From positions 13,168-77,167 of the forward strand of contig URAZ01000016.1 of the NCBI GenBank assembly GCA_900545925.1: a stretch of 64,000 bases of DNA. Reading direction: 5' to 3'. The DNA comes from an uncultured Eubacteriales bacterium. Its GTDB lineage: Bacteria; Bacillota; Clostridia; Oscillospirales; Oscillospiraceae. Both the position numbers and the translations under genes were made by a program. The notes under the pieces were generated by a model. It saw only the letters and a list, made by a program, of their open reading frames with translations, was not told where the DNA came from and did not search any database. Below, piece after piece: positions 24,871 to 33,795 of this stretch (positions are counted from its first letter, which is position 1; the number at the start of each line of letters is the position of its first letter).

Positions 24871-25631
24871 AGTTTGCAGAGAACCGCCCCGTAAAGATCG
24901 TCATGCTGGGAGCCGGAGGCACCGGCGGACATATCGCGCCGCATCTGTACCGGCTTTTGTACGCGCTGGAACGGCCTGTCCGCTTTATCATCTGTGACGG
25001 GGATATCGTGGAGGAAAAGAATCTCGTTCGCCAGAACTTCACACCGGCTGACCTTGGGGAAAACAAGGCAAAGGTGCTGGCGGAGCGGTATTCCTCCGTA
25101 TTCGGAATGGAAACGGAGTATGTGCCGGAATTTATTGAGTCCGGCGAGCGGCTTCTTTCCATGCTGCAAGCGCGGTCGTTCCCGACCGGGCCGTACTGGA
25201 ATTCGCCAACCGTCAAAGAGCTGGTGATCCTCATCGGCGCGGTGGACAACAACAAGAGCCGAAAACTCTGCCACGAGGTCTTTTACAAGCTGGATGATCT
25301 CATCTACATCGACAGCGGCAACGGCATGCACACCGGGCAGATCGTCTGCGGCATCCGCAGCGGCGGGCGCACGTTTTACCGGCCCGTCGGAGCGGCGTTC
25401 CCGGAGGTTTTGCAGGACACAGACAAATTCCCGACGGAGCTGAGCTGCGCCGAGGCGTCTGTTTCCGCGCCGCAGAGCATCGCCGCCAACATCACAGCGG
25501 CTACCGCCGTCGTGGACATGATCTACAACATCCTGACCGTCGGAGAAACGCGCGTGCGGCAGATCACGTTTGCAACGGGCTCTGTCAATATGCGTGCGAC
25601 ACTACAAAAATCAAGAAAAAAGGCAGCGTAA
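24867..25631 (+). CDS. ThiF/E1-like adenylyltransferase
   Basis: A 254-residue protein of the ubiquitin-activating E1 superfamily. Seen: nucleotide-binding MLGAGGTGGHIAPHLYRLL, then ICDGDIVEEKNLVRQNFTPADLGENKA, which supplies the aspartate, arginine and lysine that adenylate a C-terminal glycine. No clear catalytic cysteine domain follows, as in minimal ThiF proteins. It is encoded directly after the JAMM protease, and an E2-like protein lies further down the operon. The trio matches PRTRC-type gene sets. Confidence 0.88.
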   Translation: MKFAENRPVKIVMLGAGGTGGHIAPHLYRLLYALERPVRFIICDGDIVEEKNLVRQNFTPADLGENKAKVLAERYSSVFGMETEYVPEFIESGERLLSMLQARSFPTGPYWNSPTVKELVILIGAVDNNKSRKLCHEVFYKLDDLIYIDSGNGMHTGQIVCGIRSGGRTFYRPVGAAFPEVLQDTDKFPTELSCAEASVSAPQSIAANITAATAVVDMIYNILTVGETRVRQITFATGSVNMRATLQKSRKKAA

Positions 25632-25650
25632 AAAAGAAAGGATTTTGAAC

Positions 25651-26394
25651 ATGAAAACAGTCTATATCCCCGCCGGTGCGACGTACAACTATGAAACGCT
25701 TGTCACGGACGATGTGATCGTCCATGGGCATCTGCACGTCACGAACGGCTTGAAAGCGAAACATATTTCCGGCAGAGGATTTCTTACCGCCGGTGAGGTT
25801 TCCGCAGACGTCGTGAATGTGACGGAGCTGGAATGCGGCACGGTCATCTGCCGGAGACTGCTGGCGCAGCGCGTCAGCTGCAACGAGGCCATGATCTCGG
25901 AAAGCGCCGCTGTTTCCCGTTTCTTCTCCGCTAACTATGTCAAGGCTCCCAGCCTGACCGTGGCGGTCAGTGAGATCGGCGAAGCGGACGCAGATGAGAT
26001 CGTGCATCTGACGCCGAAGCCGCGTGGGATGCTCCTGACGCTGCTTCTTTCCATGCTGCGCACCTTCTGGCTGCGCCTGACGGCAAGCCGTCCGCAGGGC
26101 AGGTTTGAGAAGCCGCGCACGGAAGCGGAAGAACCGTCTGACACGCCGGAAGATACCGAAATGAAAGCCAACATCGCAAAAATTGTGCAGGAGGTGCTTG
26201 CTCAGCAGGCGGCGGAAAAAGCCGCCTGCGAGAACGATGCAAATGATGCGGACGACTTTGAGCTTCAACGCATGATCGGCACGTTCAAGCTGCTGCGAAG
26301 CAAAGGCTACACGATGCGCATTCTCCCCGGCACGCCGGAAGAAAACGCACCGGTCTTTGACTTTGCGGCTGAGAGCATTCAGCCAGCGGCGTGA
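25651..26394 (+). CDS. bactofilin-like polymer-forming protein
   Basis: A 247-residue protein. Residues 1-110 show the short repeating strands of a right-handed beta-helix: TVYIPAGATYNYETLVTDDV, VHGHLHVTNGLKAKHISGRG and then SADVVNVTELECGTVICRRL. This is like bactofilins, which self-assemble into filaments. A hydrophobic segment PRGMLLTLLLSMLRTFWLRL near 130-150 could attach it to the membrane. The rest is charged. Bactofilins usually have cell-shape roles; in a DNA-processing operon it could be a scaffold. Confidence 0.55.
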   Translation: MKTVYIPAGATYNYETLVTDDVIVHGHLHVTNGLKAKHISGRGFLTAGEVSADVVNVTELECGTVICRRLLAQRVSCNEAMISESAAVSRFFSANYVKAPSLTVAVSEIGEADADEIVHLTPKPRGMLLTLLLSMLRTFWLRLTASRPQGRFEKPRTEAEEPSDTPEDTEMKANIAKIVQEVLAQQAAEKAACENDANDADDFELQRMIGTFKLLRSKGYTMRILPGTPEENAPVFDFAAESIQPAA

Positions 26395-26405
26395 GGTCAG
26401 GAAGG

Positions 26406-27821
26406 ATGGAACAGGAATTGCAGAAGGAACCCAAACGCTCCTTTTATGCCTTGGAACAGCTCCGGCAGACGGCAGAGAGCATTCTGCGCGGCAGCCAGCG
26501 CCTTCTGAAGTGCCGCGCCGGTGTGGAGAAATACCGCACGGCGCAGCCGCAGCGTGCGTATGCGTACTATCTGGAATTGCAGAAAACGAGAGATGCGCTT
26601 CTTGCGGCGTTCGGCGATGCACAGCGGAATCTTCTGGAATTGGAGGAAACCGCGCTGGCAGGAAAAACCGGGCAGCTTCAAGCAGGGTTACGCCGCTTTG
26701 ATCTCATGTCCAGAGCGTACAAGCCTGTGTATGAAGTCCTGACCGGCTTTGCAAAGTCGCTGCCGCAGACGGATACCGTCAACGCGGCGGTGATCGGGCG
26801 GCTGATGAATCATGTCCGTATGGGCTACTATCCGACAGACCCGGAAAATATCACGCACATCCTGCGCGGGATCGCGTTTCCGGAGGGCGTGACGACAAAT
26901 CTGCTCGACCCCTGCTGCGGCTGCGGCAAGGCCCTTCGGCAGCTTGCCAACGGCAACAACTGCTACACCTACGGCATGGAGCTGGACGAACACCGCGCGG
27001 AGGAAGCGCAAACCAGACTCCATCGCGTCGGCTTTGGCAGCTTCTTTCACAGCCAGATCAGCCGTGAGGCGTTCCATGTGCTGTTTCTGAATCCACCGTA
27101 TCTGTCCGTTCTGACCGAGGGCGGCAGCCGGGTGCGCAGCGAAAAGCAGTTTCTGGTGCAGAGCATCCGGACGCTCATGCTGAGCGGCCTGCTCATCTAC
27201 ATCGTGCCGTATTATCGGCTGACGCCGGATATCTGTAAAATCCTCGCGGAGAACTTTTCCGACCTTTCCGTCTGGAAATTTACAAGCGGCGAGTTTGCCA
27301 GATTCCATCAGGCGGTCGTGCTGGGGCTTCGGAGAAAGCCGACGGAAGACGATGAAACGGCTGACCGGCTGGGCGCACAGACGCTGGTTCCGGAGAAAAT
27401 TCCGTGTGTCACGGAGCTGGAGGAAAACCGCTACGCGCTGCCCGCCGTAACAAAAACCGTCGAGGCTTTTCGCGGCGAACGGTTCAACGAGAAGGAGCTG
27501 GAACGCCAGCTGACGCGCTCCGGCAGCTTTACACGGCTGCTGCATGCAAAAAGCGCGCTGGACAGCACGGAAAAGCATCCGCTTCTGCCCCTTTCCATTG
27601 GACAGATTGGTCTCATCGGCGGCTCCGGGATGATCAACGGACTGATCGAATGCGATACTCCGCACATCATCAAGGGCCGTATTGTGAAAGTCAAAAATGT
27701 AGAACGTGAAGAACAGTTTGACCGGCACGGAAATCATACCGGCACAGAGGTGCGAGAGGTCGTCAGCAACAAGATGATCTTCAACGTCCTGACGCCAAAC
27801 GGATTTCTGGCGCTGAGTTAG
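26406..27821 (+). CDS. class I SAM-dependent DNA methyltransferase-like protein (DUF6094-like)
   Basis: A 471-residue protein. A helical N-terminus (1-120) leads to a Rossmann methyltransferase: LLDPCCGCGKALRQLA is the SAM-binding motif I, GMELDEHRAEEAQTRL motif II, and FLNPPYLSVLTEGG the catalytic NPPY of N6-adenine methyltransferases. The ATG at 26406 has GAGGT 9 bases upstream; a GTG at 26391 overlapping the previous stop is an alternative. No restriction enzyme is adjacent. It may mark or protect element DNA, or be a remnant used for another role. Confidence 0.75.
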   Translation: MEQELQKEPKRSFYALEQLRQTAESILRGSQRLLKCRAGVEKYRTAQPQRAYAYYLELQKTRDALLAAFGDAQRNLLELEETALAGKTGQLQAGLRRFDLMSRAYKPVYEVLTGFAKSLPQTDTVNAAVIGRLMNHVRMGYYPTDPENITHILRGIAFPEGVTTNLLDPCCGCGKALRQLANGNNCYTYGMELDEHRAEEAQTRLHRVGFGSFFHSQISREAFHVLFLNPPYLSVLTEGGSRVRSEKQFLVQSIRTLMLSGLLIYIVPYYRLTPDICKILAENFSDLSVWKFTSGEFARFHQAVVLGLRRKPTEDDETADRLGAQTLVPEKIPCVTELEENRYALPAVTKTVEAFRGERFNEKELERQLTRSGSFTRLLHAKSALDSTEKHPLLPLSIGQIGLIGGSGMINGLIECDTPHIIKGRIVKVKNVEREEQFDRHGNHTGTEVREVVSNKMIFNVLTPNGFLALS

Positions 27822-27829
27822 GAGGAATT

Positions 27830-28378
27830 ATGTTAACTGCAAATCTTGCAATTGTTGCACCCGTCACAGAAGCAGATGACCGGGCGGCACGCGAAGCTGT
27901 CTGGCAGCAGGTCACGGAGCGGATCGTCCCGCAGATGGGAAAGCTCTGCACGCGCTTCGAACCGTCCGGCGGCGCATGGGGACAGAAAGTGTCCAGTCCA
28001 TACAGCGTCATTCTGGGCAGAAACGAACCGGCGCTGTTCCTGTACTTCTACGCATCTGCGAAGCATCAGTTGGATGAGCGCGCAAAGGCGCATCTGGACG
28101 GCTTCATGGAGCATCTGGAGATCGGGAACGAGCAGACCATCGGCGATACAAAGATGTGCACCGCCTACCTCAAGGGCAACACCGCCGAAGCGCGTTCCCA
28201 CATGGAGTGGCACATCGCCAGCATGTTTGGAGAGCTGATGCCGGACTGCGGGATCTATTTCCTGCGGGAAGGCCGGTCGTATCTGAATGAGGCAGAACAT
28301 AAGAAAATTCTCTGCAATATGAAGGACTATGCCATCTGCGTGGTGAAGCTGGTATGGGAGAAAGCGGATGAAGATTGA
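27830..28378 (+). CDS. conserved element protein, unknown function
   Basis: A 182-residue protein that I do not recognise. Visible: YSVILGRNEPALFLYFYAS in the middle, then HMEWHIASMFGELMPDCGIY and NMKDYAICVVKLVWE near the end; soluble, mixed alpha/beta. It begins 9 bases after the methyltransferase with TTAGGAGGA upstream and overlaps the next gene by 11 bases. Part of the JAMM-E1-E2 operon by position. Confidence 0.55.
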   Translation: MLTANLAIVAPVTEADDRAAREAVWQQVTERIVPQMGKLCTRFEPSGGAWGQKVSSPYSVILGRNEPALFLYFYASAKHQLDERAKAHLDGFMEHLEIGNEQTIGDTKMCTAYLKGNTAEARSHMEWHIASMFGELMPDCGIYFLREGRSYLNEAEHKKILCNMKDYAICVVKLVWEKADED

Positions 28379-28658
28379 TCTTTCCATGCTCGTGCAGGAA
28401 TTAGCGGTTCTTCCGCATACGCCTGTCGAGCATAATGAGGTTTCTGCCTACGTTCTGACGCACATTTTCGCGCCGCTTCGGGAGAAACACAAGGTCATGT
28501 TCGCCGATCTGGATTTTAGCGCTTTTACCGAGGAAGATCTCGACGCTCTGCGCGGTATGCTGTCAGACGAAGAAGAACGGCTGAATCGGCTGCTTCGTTT
28601 GCAGGATATCCTGCGCGCAGCCAAACCAAAAGCAGCAGCGGCTAGGCGCTTTTGCTGA
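28368..28658 (+). CDS. small helical protein, unknown function
   Basis: A 96-residue charged protein, mostly predicted helix: MKIDLSMLVQELAVLPHTP at the start and TEEDLDALRGMLSDEEERLN near the middle. It has no motif I know. The C-terminal AARRFC does not end in the Gly-Gly expected of a ubiquitin-like tag. The start overlaps the previous gene by 11 bases; the stop is 11 bases before the next ATG. Confidence 0.5.
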   Translation: MKIDLSMLVQELAVLPHTPVEHNEVSAYVLTHIFAPLREKHKVMFADLDFSAFTEEDLDALRGMLSDEEERLNRLLRLQDILRAAKPKAAAARRFC

Positions 28659-28669
28659 AGGAGGTACAG

Positions 28670-29239
28670 ATGGCAGACTATGAGGAAATCGCCTATGCGG
28701 TAGAAACGATCCGTGCAGCCCATTTATTCTATGAATATGGAAAGCTGGACCGGCTGCTGGAGATAGGCGTCACGCATTCCGAAGATGATCTGTTCGAGAT
28801 CTATTATGATCTTCTGGCTGCGGCTACAGACTACATGGACGAAAAATTTAATGATGACTACGAAGTAAATCACTGGTATTTCAGCTTCCGCAGCATGATG
28901 CAGTATTACCGCCTGATCCGGGAATATGGAAGCCTTCACAGCATGAGGCTTTCAGAAAACCCCTACGTCAAAAAAGCGGAACAGAAGTTAGCTGCGGAAT
29001 TATATTCCTGCGGGTGCAGCGGTGGTATGGGCTGGGGCTATCAGATGAAAATCAGCTCCAAATGGTCGAGCGGCGTCATGGTGGAAACAGACTGCTATTT
29101 TCATGGCGAGTATGAGCTGCTGGAAGCGCTGCTTGCCATTGACGCATGGTACACAGAGGAGGTACGAAAGTTGGAAACCCTGCTTAAAGTGGAACGCGCC
29201 GCTAAGACAGCGTATGTTCCGGAATTGGAGGCGGCATGA
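28670..29239 (+). CDS. conserved element protein, unknown function
   Basis: A 189-residue acidic protein. The ATG at 28670 follows AAGGAGG; a TTG at 28652 would overlap that site and is rejected. Notable parts are YYDLLAAATDYMDEKFNDDY and a glycine-cysteine-rich turn SCGCSGGMGWGYQMKISSKW. No family recognised. Its stop overlaps the E2-like gene start by four bases, so it is coupled to it. Confidence 0.5.
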   Translation: MADYEEIAYAVETIRAAHLFYEYGKLDRLLEIGVTHSEDDLFEIYYDLLAAATDYMDEKFNDDYEVNHWYFSFRSMMQYYRLIREYGSLHSMRLSENPYVKKAEQKLAAELYSCGCSGGMGWGYQMKISSKWSSGVMVETDCYFHGEYELLEALLAIDAWYTEEVRKLETLLKVERAAKTAYVPELEAA

Positions 29240-29898
29240 AAAAGGACGAACTGCGGATCCGTATTATCCCGGATAATGGGCAGATCCTGATCGAAACGTA
29301 TACAGATGGAATCGTGACCTGCAAAGAAGTGCAGGAGGATGCCTTGCTGGACTGCATCAAAATCAGCCAGCGTCAGTATCTCAGCAGTGGCTTTTTGCCG
29401 CCGGGTTGCTTCCATGTCGGGATTCATCCGAACGAAGGCAAGTCATACTGCCTGCGGTATCCGCGTCTGTATGCGGACATCAGCTATCATGAAACGCCAT
29501 ATCCAAACTTTCCATTGCCAAGATTGGTATTCGCATTTCGTGTTGACACAGATGGAAAAGTCAGCGAATGCAGGCTGGGGGTTACTGCGGATGAGCGGCT
29601 GACGCCGGAAACGGCGATGTTCCGCTATCTGTTTTCCAATGTCAGTGGCAGCGATGGGCGCATTTGTATTGGCTGCAATACGCTGCCCCAGTACAAAACG
29701 CCGCACGCACTTGCCAGCTTGCCGACATTCCTGCTGTCCATCCCAAATGGAGATCACAGCTTCAATGCACTGAACAACAAGCTGGGGATGCAATACCGCG
29801 ATCTTTTGGAGCATCTCAAGGACAAAGACTCGTCGTATTACTATTCCGATGTGCTGATCCCCAACGGAAAGACCTTGAAAGACTTTATTGGAGGGTAA
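29236..29898 (+). CDS. Prok-E2_D-like protein (PRTRC system protein B-like), E2 of a ubiquitin-like pathway
   Basis: A 220-residue protein. The core PRLVFAFRVDTDGKVSECRL, TPETAMFRYLFSNVSGSDGR, ICIGCNTLPQYKTPHALASL and PTFLLSIPNGDHSF matches the Prok-E2_D / PRTRC protein B pattern, a distant relative of ubiquitin-conjugating E2 enzymes. The cysteine in RICIGC sits where an active-site cysteine could be. A JAMM protease and an E1-like gene stand upstream in the same operon, which supports the call. Catalysis is unproven for the family. Confidence 0.65.
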   Translation: MKKDELRIRIIPDNGQILIETYTDGIVTCKEVQEDALLDCIKISQRQYLSSGFLPPGCFHVGIHPNEGKSYCLRYPRLYADISYHETPYPNFPLPRLVFAFRVDTDGKVSECRLGVTADERLTPETAMFRYLFSNVSGSDGRICIGCNTLPQYKTPHALASLPTFLLSIPNGDHSFNALNNKLGMQYRDLLEHLKDKDSSYYYSDVLIPNGKTLKDFIGG

Positions 29899-29901
29899 CG
29901 T

Positions 29902-30813
29902 ATGGCAAAAGACGCAAAAACCATCCGGGAAGAGCTGGCCCGGCCATTTGCGCCGGAGGATCTGGAGTGGCGGATTCAAGTGACGTCGAAAGATAAGACC
30001 AGCGGCCTTGCCATTCCGTATGTCACAAACCGCGCCATTCAGGACCGCTTGGATGAGGTCGTGGGACCGGAGAACTGGTACAACGACTACAAGCCGTGGC
30101 ACGGAAACGGGAAGAAGGACGCGCAGATCTGCGGCATTTCCATCTATTTTGAGGGCAAAGGCTTCATTACAAAGTGGGACGGCGCGGAGGATTCCGACAT
30201 TGAGCCCATCAAGGGCGGCTTGTCCGACTCCATGAAACGCTCCGCCGTGCAATGGGGCATTGGACGTGTCCTCTACAAGATGACAAAGCCGCTCTGGGTC
30301 AAGATCGAGCAGAAGGGCAACTCCTATGTGATCTGCGATACCGAGCGCCCAAAATTGAATGCCGCGTATCTGGAACTGCTGGATAAGCTGCATCAGCTTC
30401 CCACATCTCCGGGCGCAGCACAGGCACAGCTCAGCTATAAGCGCGACGGACAGGCTGGACAACAGGCGCAGAATACAGCGCCGACGGCCATGCCGCAGAC
30501 GCAGCAGCAAGCGCCGCAGCAACCATCGCAGCAGCCGCAGCAAGTACAGCAGCCGCTTCCGTTTACGGCGCGGCAGGTCTGCCAGTACGTTGTGTTGTCT
30601 GTGAGCAGCCAGCAGGATATGTCCGGTCAGCCGTTGGTCTGCGCCGTTCTGCAAAACGCAGAGGGCAAGCAGGCGAAGGTCTACGCGCAGGGCAGCCATC
30701 CGATGCTCGTGCCCGGTGCGCAGCTCTATGACGCGCAGATCACCATGCGCAAACAGGGAAACGTCGCATTTTATACGCTGGACGGCTATCAGGTCGTGCA
30801 GCAGGCAGCGTAA
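29902..30813 (+). CDS. Rad52/Rad22-family single-strand annealing protein
   Basis: A 303-residue protein. Residues 1-155 carry the Rad52 core: YVTNRAIQDRLDEVVGPENW, GISIYFEGKGFITKWDGAED and the conserved KGGLSDSMKRSAVQWGIGRV. These proteins anneal complementary single strands in recombination. A long glutamine-rich linker follows (about 185-225), then a separate OB-like C-terminal domain from QVCQYVVLSVSSQQDM. It starts 3 bases after the E2-like stop and is followed by a Rad50-like ATPase, so a recombination unit is likely. Confidence 0.88.
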   Translation: MAKDAKTIREELARPFAPEDLEWRIQVTSKDKTSGLAIPYVTNRAIQDRLDEVVGPENWYNDYKPWHGNGKKDAQICGISIYFEGKGFITKWDGAEDSDIEPIKGGLSDSMKRSAVQWGIGRVLYKMTKPLWVKIEQKGNSYVICDTERPKLNAAYLELLDKLHQLPTSPGAAQAQLSYKRDGQAGQQAQNTAPTAMPQTQQQAPQQPSQQPQQVQQPLPFTARQVCQYVVLSVSSQQDMSGQPLVCAVLQNAEGKQAKVYAQGSHPMLVPGAQLYDAQITMRKQGNVAFYTLDGYQVVQQAA

Positions 30814-30834
30814 TAGGAGGTGTCAGTAAGCAAA

Positions 30835-32688
30835 ATGGAAAAGATCAAAGGCTTTCAGATCATCAGCATGACCGTCTCCGGCTTCAAGTGCTATGAAGCA
30901 CCGACCGAGATCGCGGTCGGCAATCCGACCGTTGTGACCGGCGGCAACGGCCGCGGCAAATCCAGTCTGGCGGACGCGATCGCGTTTGCCGTCACAGGAC
31001 TTCCCTTTTTCGGGGAGCGCGGCATTGACCGGCTGCACAACGAGACGAACCCGGACTTGCAGATCACGATGCGCTTTACGGATGATACCGGCAGAGCGCA
31101 TGAGCTGACCCGCAGCCGGCAGAAGGATCGCACGAGCATCACCTACGACGGCTACGCCATCCGGCAGACGGATCTCAACGAGATGTTCGGTGAACGGGAT
31201 GTGTTTCTCTCCATTTTCAATCCCCTGTACTTCATTGAAGAACTCGGCGAGGATGGAAAAAAGCTGCTGGAGCGGTATTTGCCGCCCATTCCGCAGGCCG
31301 ACGTGTTATCCTTGCTCAATGCGCAGACGCAGCAGCGATTGTCCGGTGTACAGCTTCCATCCCCTGAGACATTTCTCAAGAATCGCCGGGAGGAGATCCG
31401 GGAACTGGAACAGAACGCGGTCTACCTGAGCGGCAAGCTGGATCTCGCGCAGAAGCAGCGGCAGAGCAGCAAAGAACTGTCCGCTGAACTGAACGCGCAG
31501 ATACAGGACTTGCAGAGGGAGATCGCATCGCTGGAGACGCGGCGGTTTGAAAATGTCAATTTGGAGGACTTGCAGGAGCAGCTCGTGCAGGCCAGCGAGC
31601 AGTACGAGGAGCTTTCCGGCGAAGCACCGGAAACGCCGGATACAGCGGAACTGGACGCGAAGCTGCAAGAATTTCATGCAAAGCTGGGTGCTCGGTCGTC
31701 CGAGGTCTACCAGCCAAAATACACAGGCCCGCTGACGGAGGATACGGCAAAGGTGCAGGCGCTTGGAAAGCGTTATCAGCAGAACGCCGCGCTTTTGAAG
31801 CGCTTTCAGCCGGGCACAAGCTGCCCGGTCTGCCGCCGTGTCCTCTCGCAGCAGGAATATCCGGCGTTCCGTCAGGCTTTACAGGCGGAAACGGAGAAAA
31901 TCGCTGCCGACGGCACACAGCTGAAAGGTCAGATCGCGGAGCTTCAGGAGCTGGAGCAGAAAAGTCAAAGTACATTCGAGCAATTCAAGGCGGATGATCT
32001 GGTCAGATACCAGTCTGAGATCGACGCGCTGAATCAGAAACGGGAGCAGCTTCAGGAGAATGCCGCGCAGCAGAATATGCAGCGCCAGCAGACCTTGGAG
32101 CAGCTTCGCGCACGCATCCAGAACCTGACGGCCAGTATCGAATGCGGCACGCTGAGTCCCGCGGACAGTGAACGCCTTGCCGAGTGCAAGGCATCGCTGG
32201 AAGACTGCCGGGTACAGCTTGCCGCCGCGCAGCAGGTTCTGAGCGCCGCGCCGGAGGATTTTGACGAACGGATCCACAGAATTGAGCAGGAGATCACAGA
32301 GAAAAAGATTGTTATAAAAGACGTGATCCTTTACATGAGCAAGCGCGCGGAGATGACATTCTCCAAACTCGCGCTGAACCGCGTGAAGATCTCGCTCTAC
32401 GATGTGGTCAAGACGACCGGCGAATTAAAGGATGTGTTCCGCTTTACCTACAACGGCCGCCGCTACGATCGGCTCTCGCTCTCTGAGAAGATCCGGGCCG
32501 GCGCGGAAGTGTCGGAGCTGGTGAAGCGGCTCACAGGCCGTAATTACCCTGTATTCTTCGACAACATGGAATCTGTGGACGATCTCAGCAACATCCGTCC
32601 GACCAGTCAGATGATCCTCGCCAAATGCGTCCGTAACGCGGAGCTTTCCGTGCGGGCTGGCAGCACTGCAATGCCGAAGGCGGCGTAA
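30835..32688 (+). CDS. Rad50/SbcC-like SMC ATPase
   Basis: A 617-residue ATPase. Seen: Walker A VTGGNGRGKSSLADAIAFAV near residue 40, long coiled coils from about 185 to 270 and 345 to 485, and between them a zinc-hook-like CPVC (in GTSCPVCRRVLSQ near 325). A C-terminal lobe has RLSLSEKIRAGAEVSELV in place of the ABC signature and a Walker B-like VFFDNMESVDDL. It is shorter than Rad50 and lacks a nuclease partner nearby. The ATG at 30835 is chosen because the GTG at 30820 is inside the ribosome site. Likely bridges DNA ends in recombination. Confidence 0.8.
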   Translation: MEKIKGFQIISMTVSGFKCYEAPTEIAVGNPTVVTGGNGRGKSSLADAIAFAVTGLPFFGERGIDRLHNETNPDLQITMRFTDDTGRAHELTRSRQKDRTSITYDGYAIRQTDLNEMFGERDVFLSIFNPLYFIEELGEDGKKLLERYLPPIPQADVLSLLNAQTQQRLSGVQLPSPETFLKNRREEIRELEQNAVYLSGKLDLAQKQRQSSKELSAELNAQIQDLQREIASLETRRFENVNLEDLQEQLVQASEQYEELSGEAPETPDTAELDAKLQEFHAKLGARSSEVYQPKYTGPLTEDTAKVQALGKRYQQNAALLKRFQPGTSCPVCRRVLSQQEYPAFRQALQAETEKIAADGTQLKGQIAELQELEQKSQSTFEQFKADDLVRYQSEIDALNQKREQLQENAAQQNMQRQQTLEQLRARIQNLTASIECGTLSPADSERLAECKASLEDCRVQLAAAQQVLSAAPEDFDERIHRIEQEITEKKIVIKDVILYMSKRAEMTFSKLALNRVKISLYDVVKTTGELKDVFRFTYNGRRYDRLSLSEKIRAGAEVSELVKRLTGRNYPVFFDNMESVDDLSNIRPTSQMILAKCVRNAELSVRAGSTAMPKAA

Positions 32689-32717
32689 CCTTACTTTTCA
32701 GAAAGGGGGCGCGCCGT

Positions 32718-33782
32718 CTGGCCTATCAGAAGCTGCCGATCCTGGAAGCCGCCAGACGGTGCGGGCTTGTCCTCAACGACCGAACGCTTCACAGCGAGGA
32801 AGTTGAGGCAAGCTGCCCCTTCTGCGGTGACCACGGAACCGGCAAATATCATCTGAGTCTGAACACGAGAACCGATCAGTACCGCTGCAATCTCTGCGGT
32901 GCAAGCGGCAACAGCGTGACGCTGTATGCGCGGCTGAACGGTCTGACAAACAAAGAAGCATACTTGGAGCTGGCTGCAAAGAGCAACGTGTATAAGCTGC
33001 CCTTGCAGCCCAGCTCCCCAAACACAACGAGCCGGGAGCCGTATGCGCTAAAGCAGCGCCATGCGGCCTATTCGGAAATGCTGTCCCTCCTGACGCTCTC
33101 CGACCGGCACAGAGAAAATCTCCATGAACGAGGACTCCCGGATGCGATCATTGCCCGCAACGGCTATAAGTCCATGCCGGAAACGGAATCCGAACGGCGT
33201 TTGCTGGCATCCATGCTCCAGTGCGATCATGAATTGCACGGACTGCCCGGTTTTTATACAAAGGACGGAACATGGACGCTGGCAGGTGCAAATGGGTTCC
33301 TCATTCCGGTACGGAACAAGGACGGCCTGATTCAGGGCATGAAGCTCCGGCTGGACGGCGATGCGGCGCGAAAATACCGCTGGCTGTCCAGTCGGTCAAG
33401 CCGCATGGAAAACGGCACTCGCAGCTATTCCTGGATTCACGTCACCGGCGACACGACGCAGAAGCGTGCCTATCTCACCGAGGGGCCGCTTAAGGGCGAT
33501 ATTGCGAGCTATTTTGCAAATAATGCGCTCTTTGTGTGTCTCGGCGGCGTGAACGCCCACAAGGGACTGCGGGAAACGCTCCAGTCGCTTGGCGTCACGG
33601 AGGTCATGGAGGCCATGGACATGGATCAGTTTATAAATCCGCAGGTCCGGCAGGCGATCGGCACCCTGCGCCGCAAGGTGCAGTCGATCCCGGGCATCCG
33701 GTACTATCAATGTACGTGGAACCCGCGATTCAAGGGCGTGGACGATTATCTGCTGGACTGGACGAAACGAAAGACGGCTTAG
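32718..33782 (+). CDS. primase-like zinc-finger/TOPRIM protein, probable CTG start
   Basis: A 354-residue protein. The frame is open from the previous gene to 33782. Its N-terminus LAYQKLPILEAARRCGL leads to a CHC2-like zinc motif, CPFCGDHGTGKYH and YRCNLCGASGNSV. A later TOPRIM-like region has RAYLTEGPLKGDIAS and VMEAMDMDQF with acidic residues. This is the layout of phage and plasmid primases. No ATG, GTG or TTG precedes the zinc finger after the AAGGGGG site; CTG at 32718 has the right spacing. An internal ATG at 32916 would delete the zinc finger. Confidence 0.65.
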   Translation: MAYQKLPILEAARRCGLVLNDRTLHSEEVEASCPFCGDHGTGKYHLSLNTRTDQYRCNLCGASGNSVTLYARLNGLTNKEAYLELAAKSNVYKLPLQPSSPNTTSREPYALKQRHAAYSEMLSLLTLSDRHRENLHERGLPDAIIARNGYKSMPETESERRLLASMLQCDHELHGLPGFYTKDGTWTLAGANGFLIPVRNKDGLIQGMKLRLDGDAARKYRWLSSRSSRMENGTRSYSWIHVTGDTTQKRAYLTEGPLKGDIASYFANNALFVCLGGVNAHKGLRETLQSLGVTEVMEAMDMDQFINPQVRQAIGTLRRKVQSIPGIRYYQCTWNPRFKGVDDYLLDWTKRKTA

Positions 33783-33795
33783 AAAGGAAATGCAC

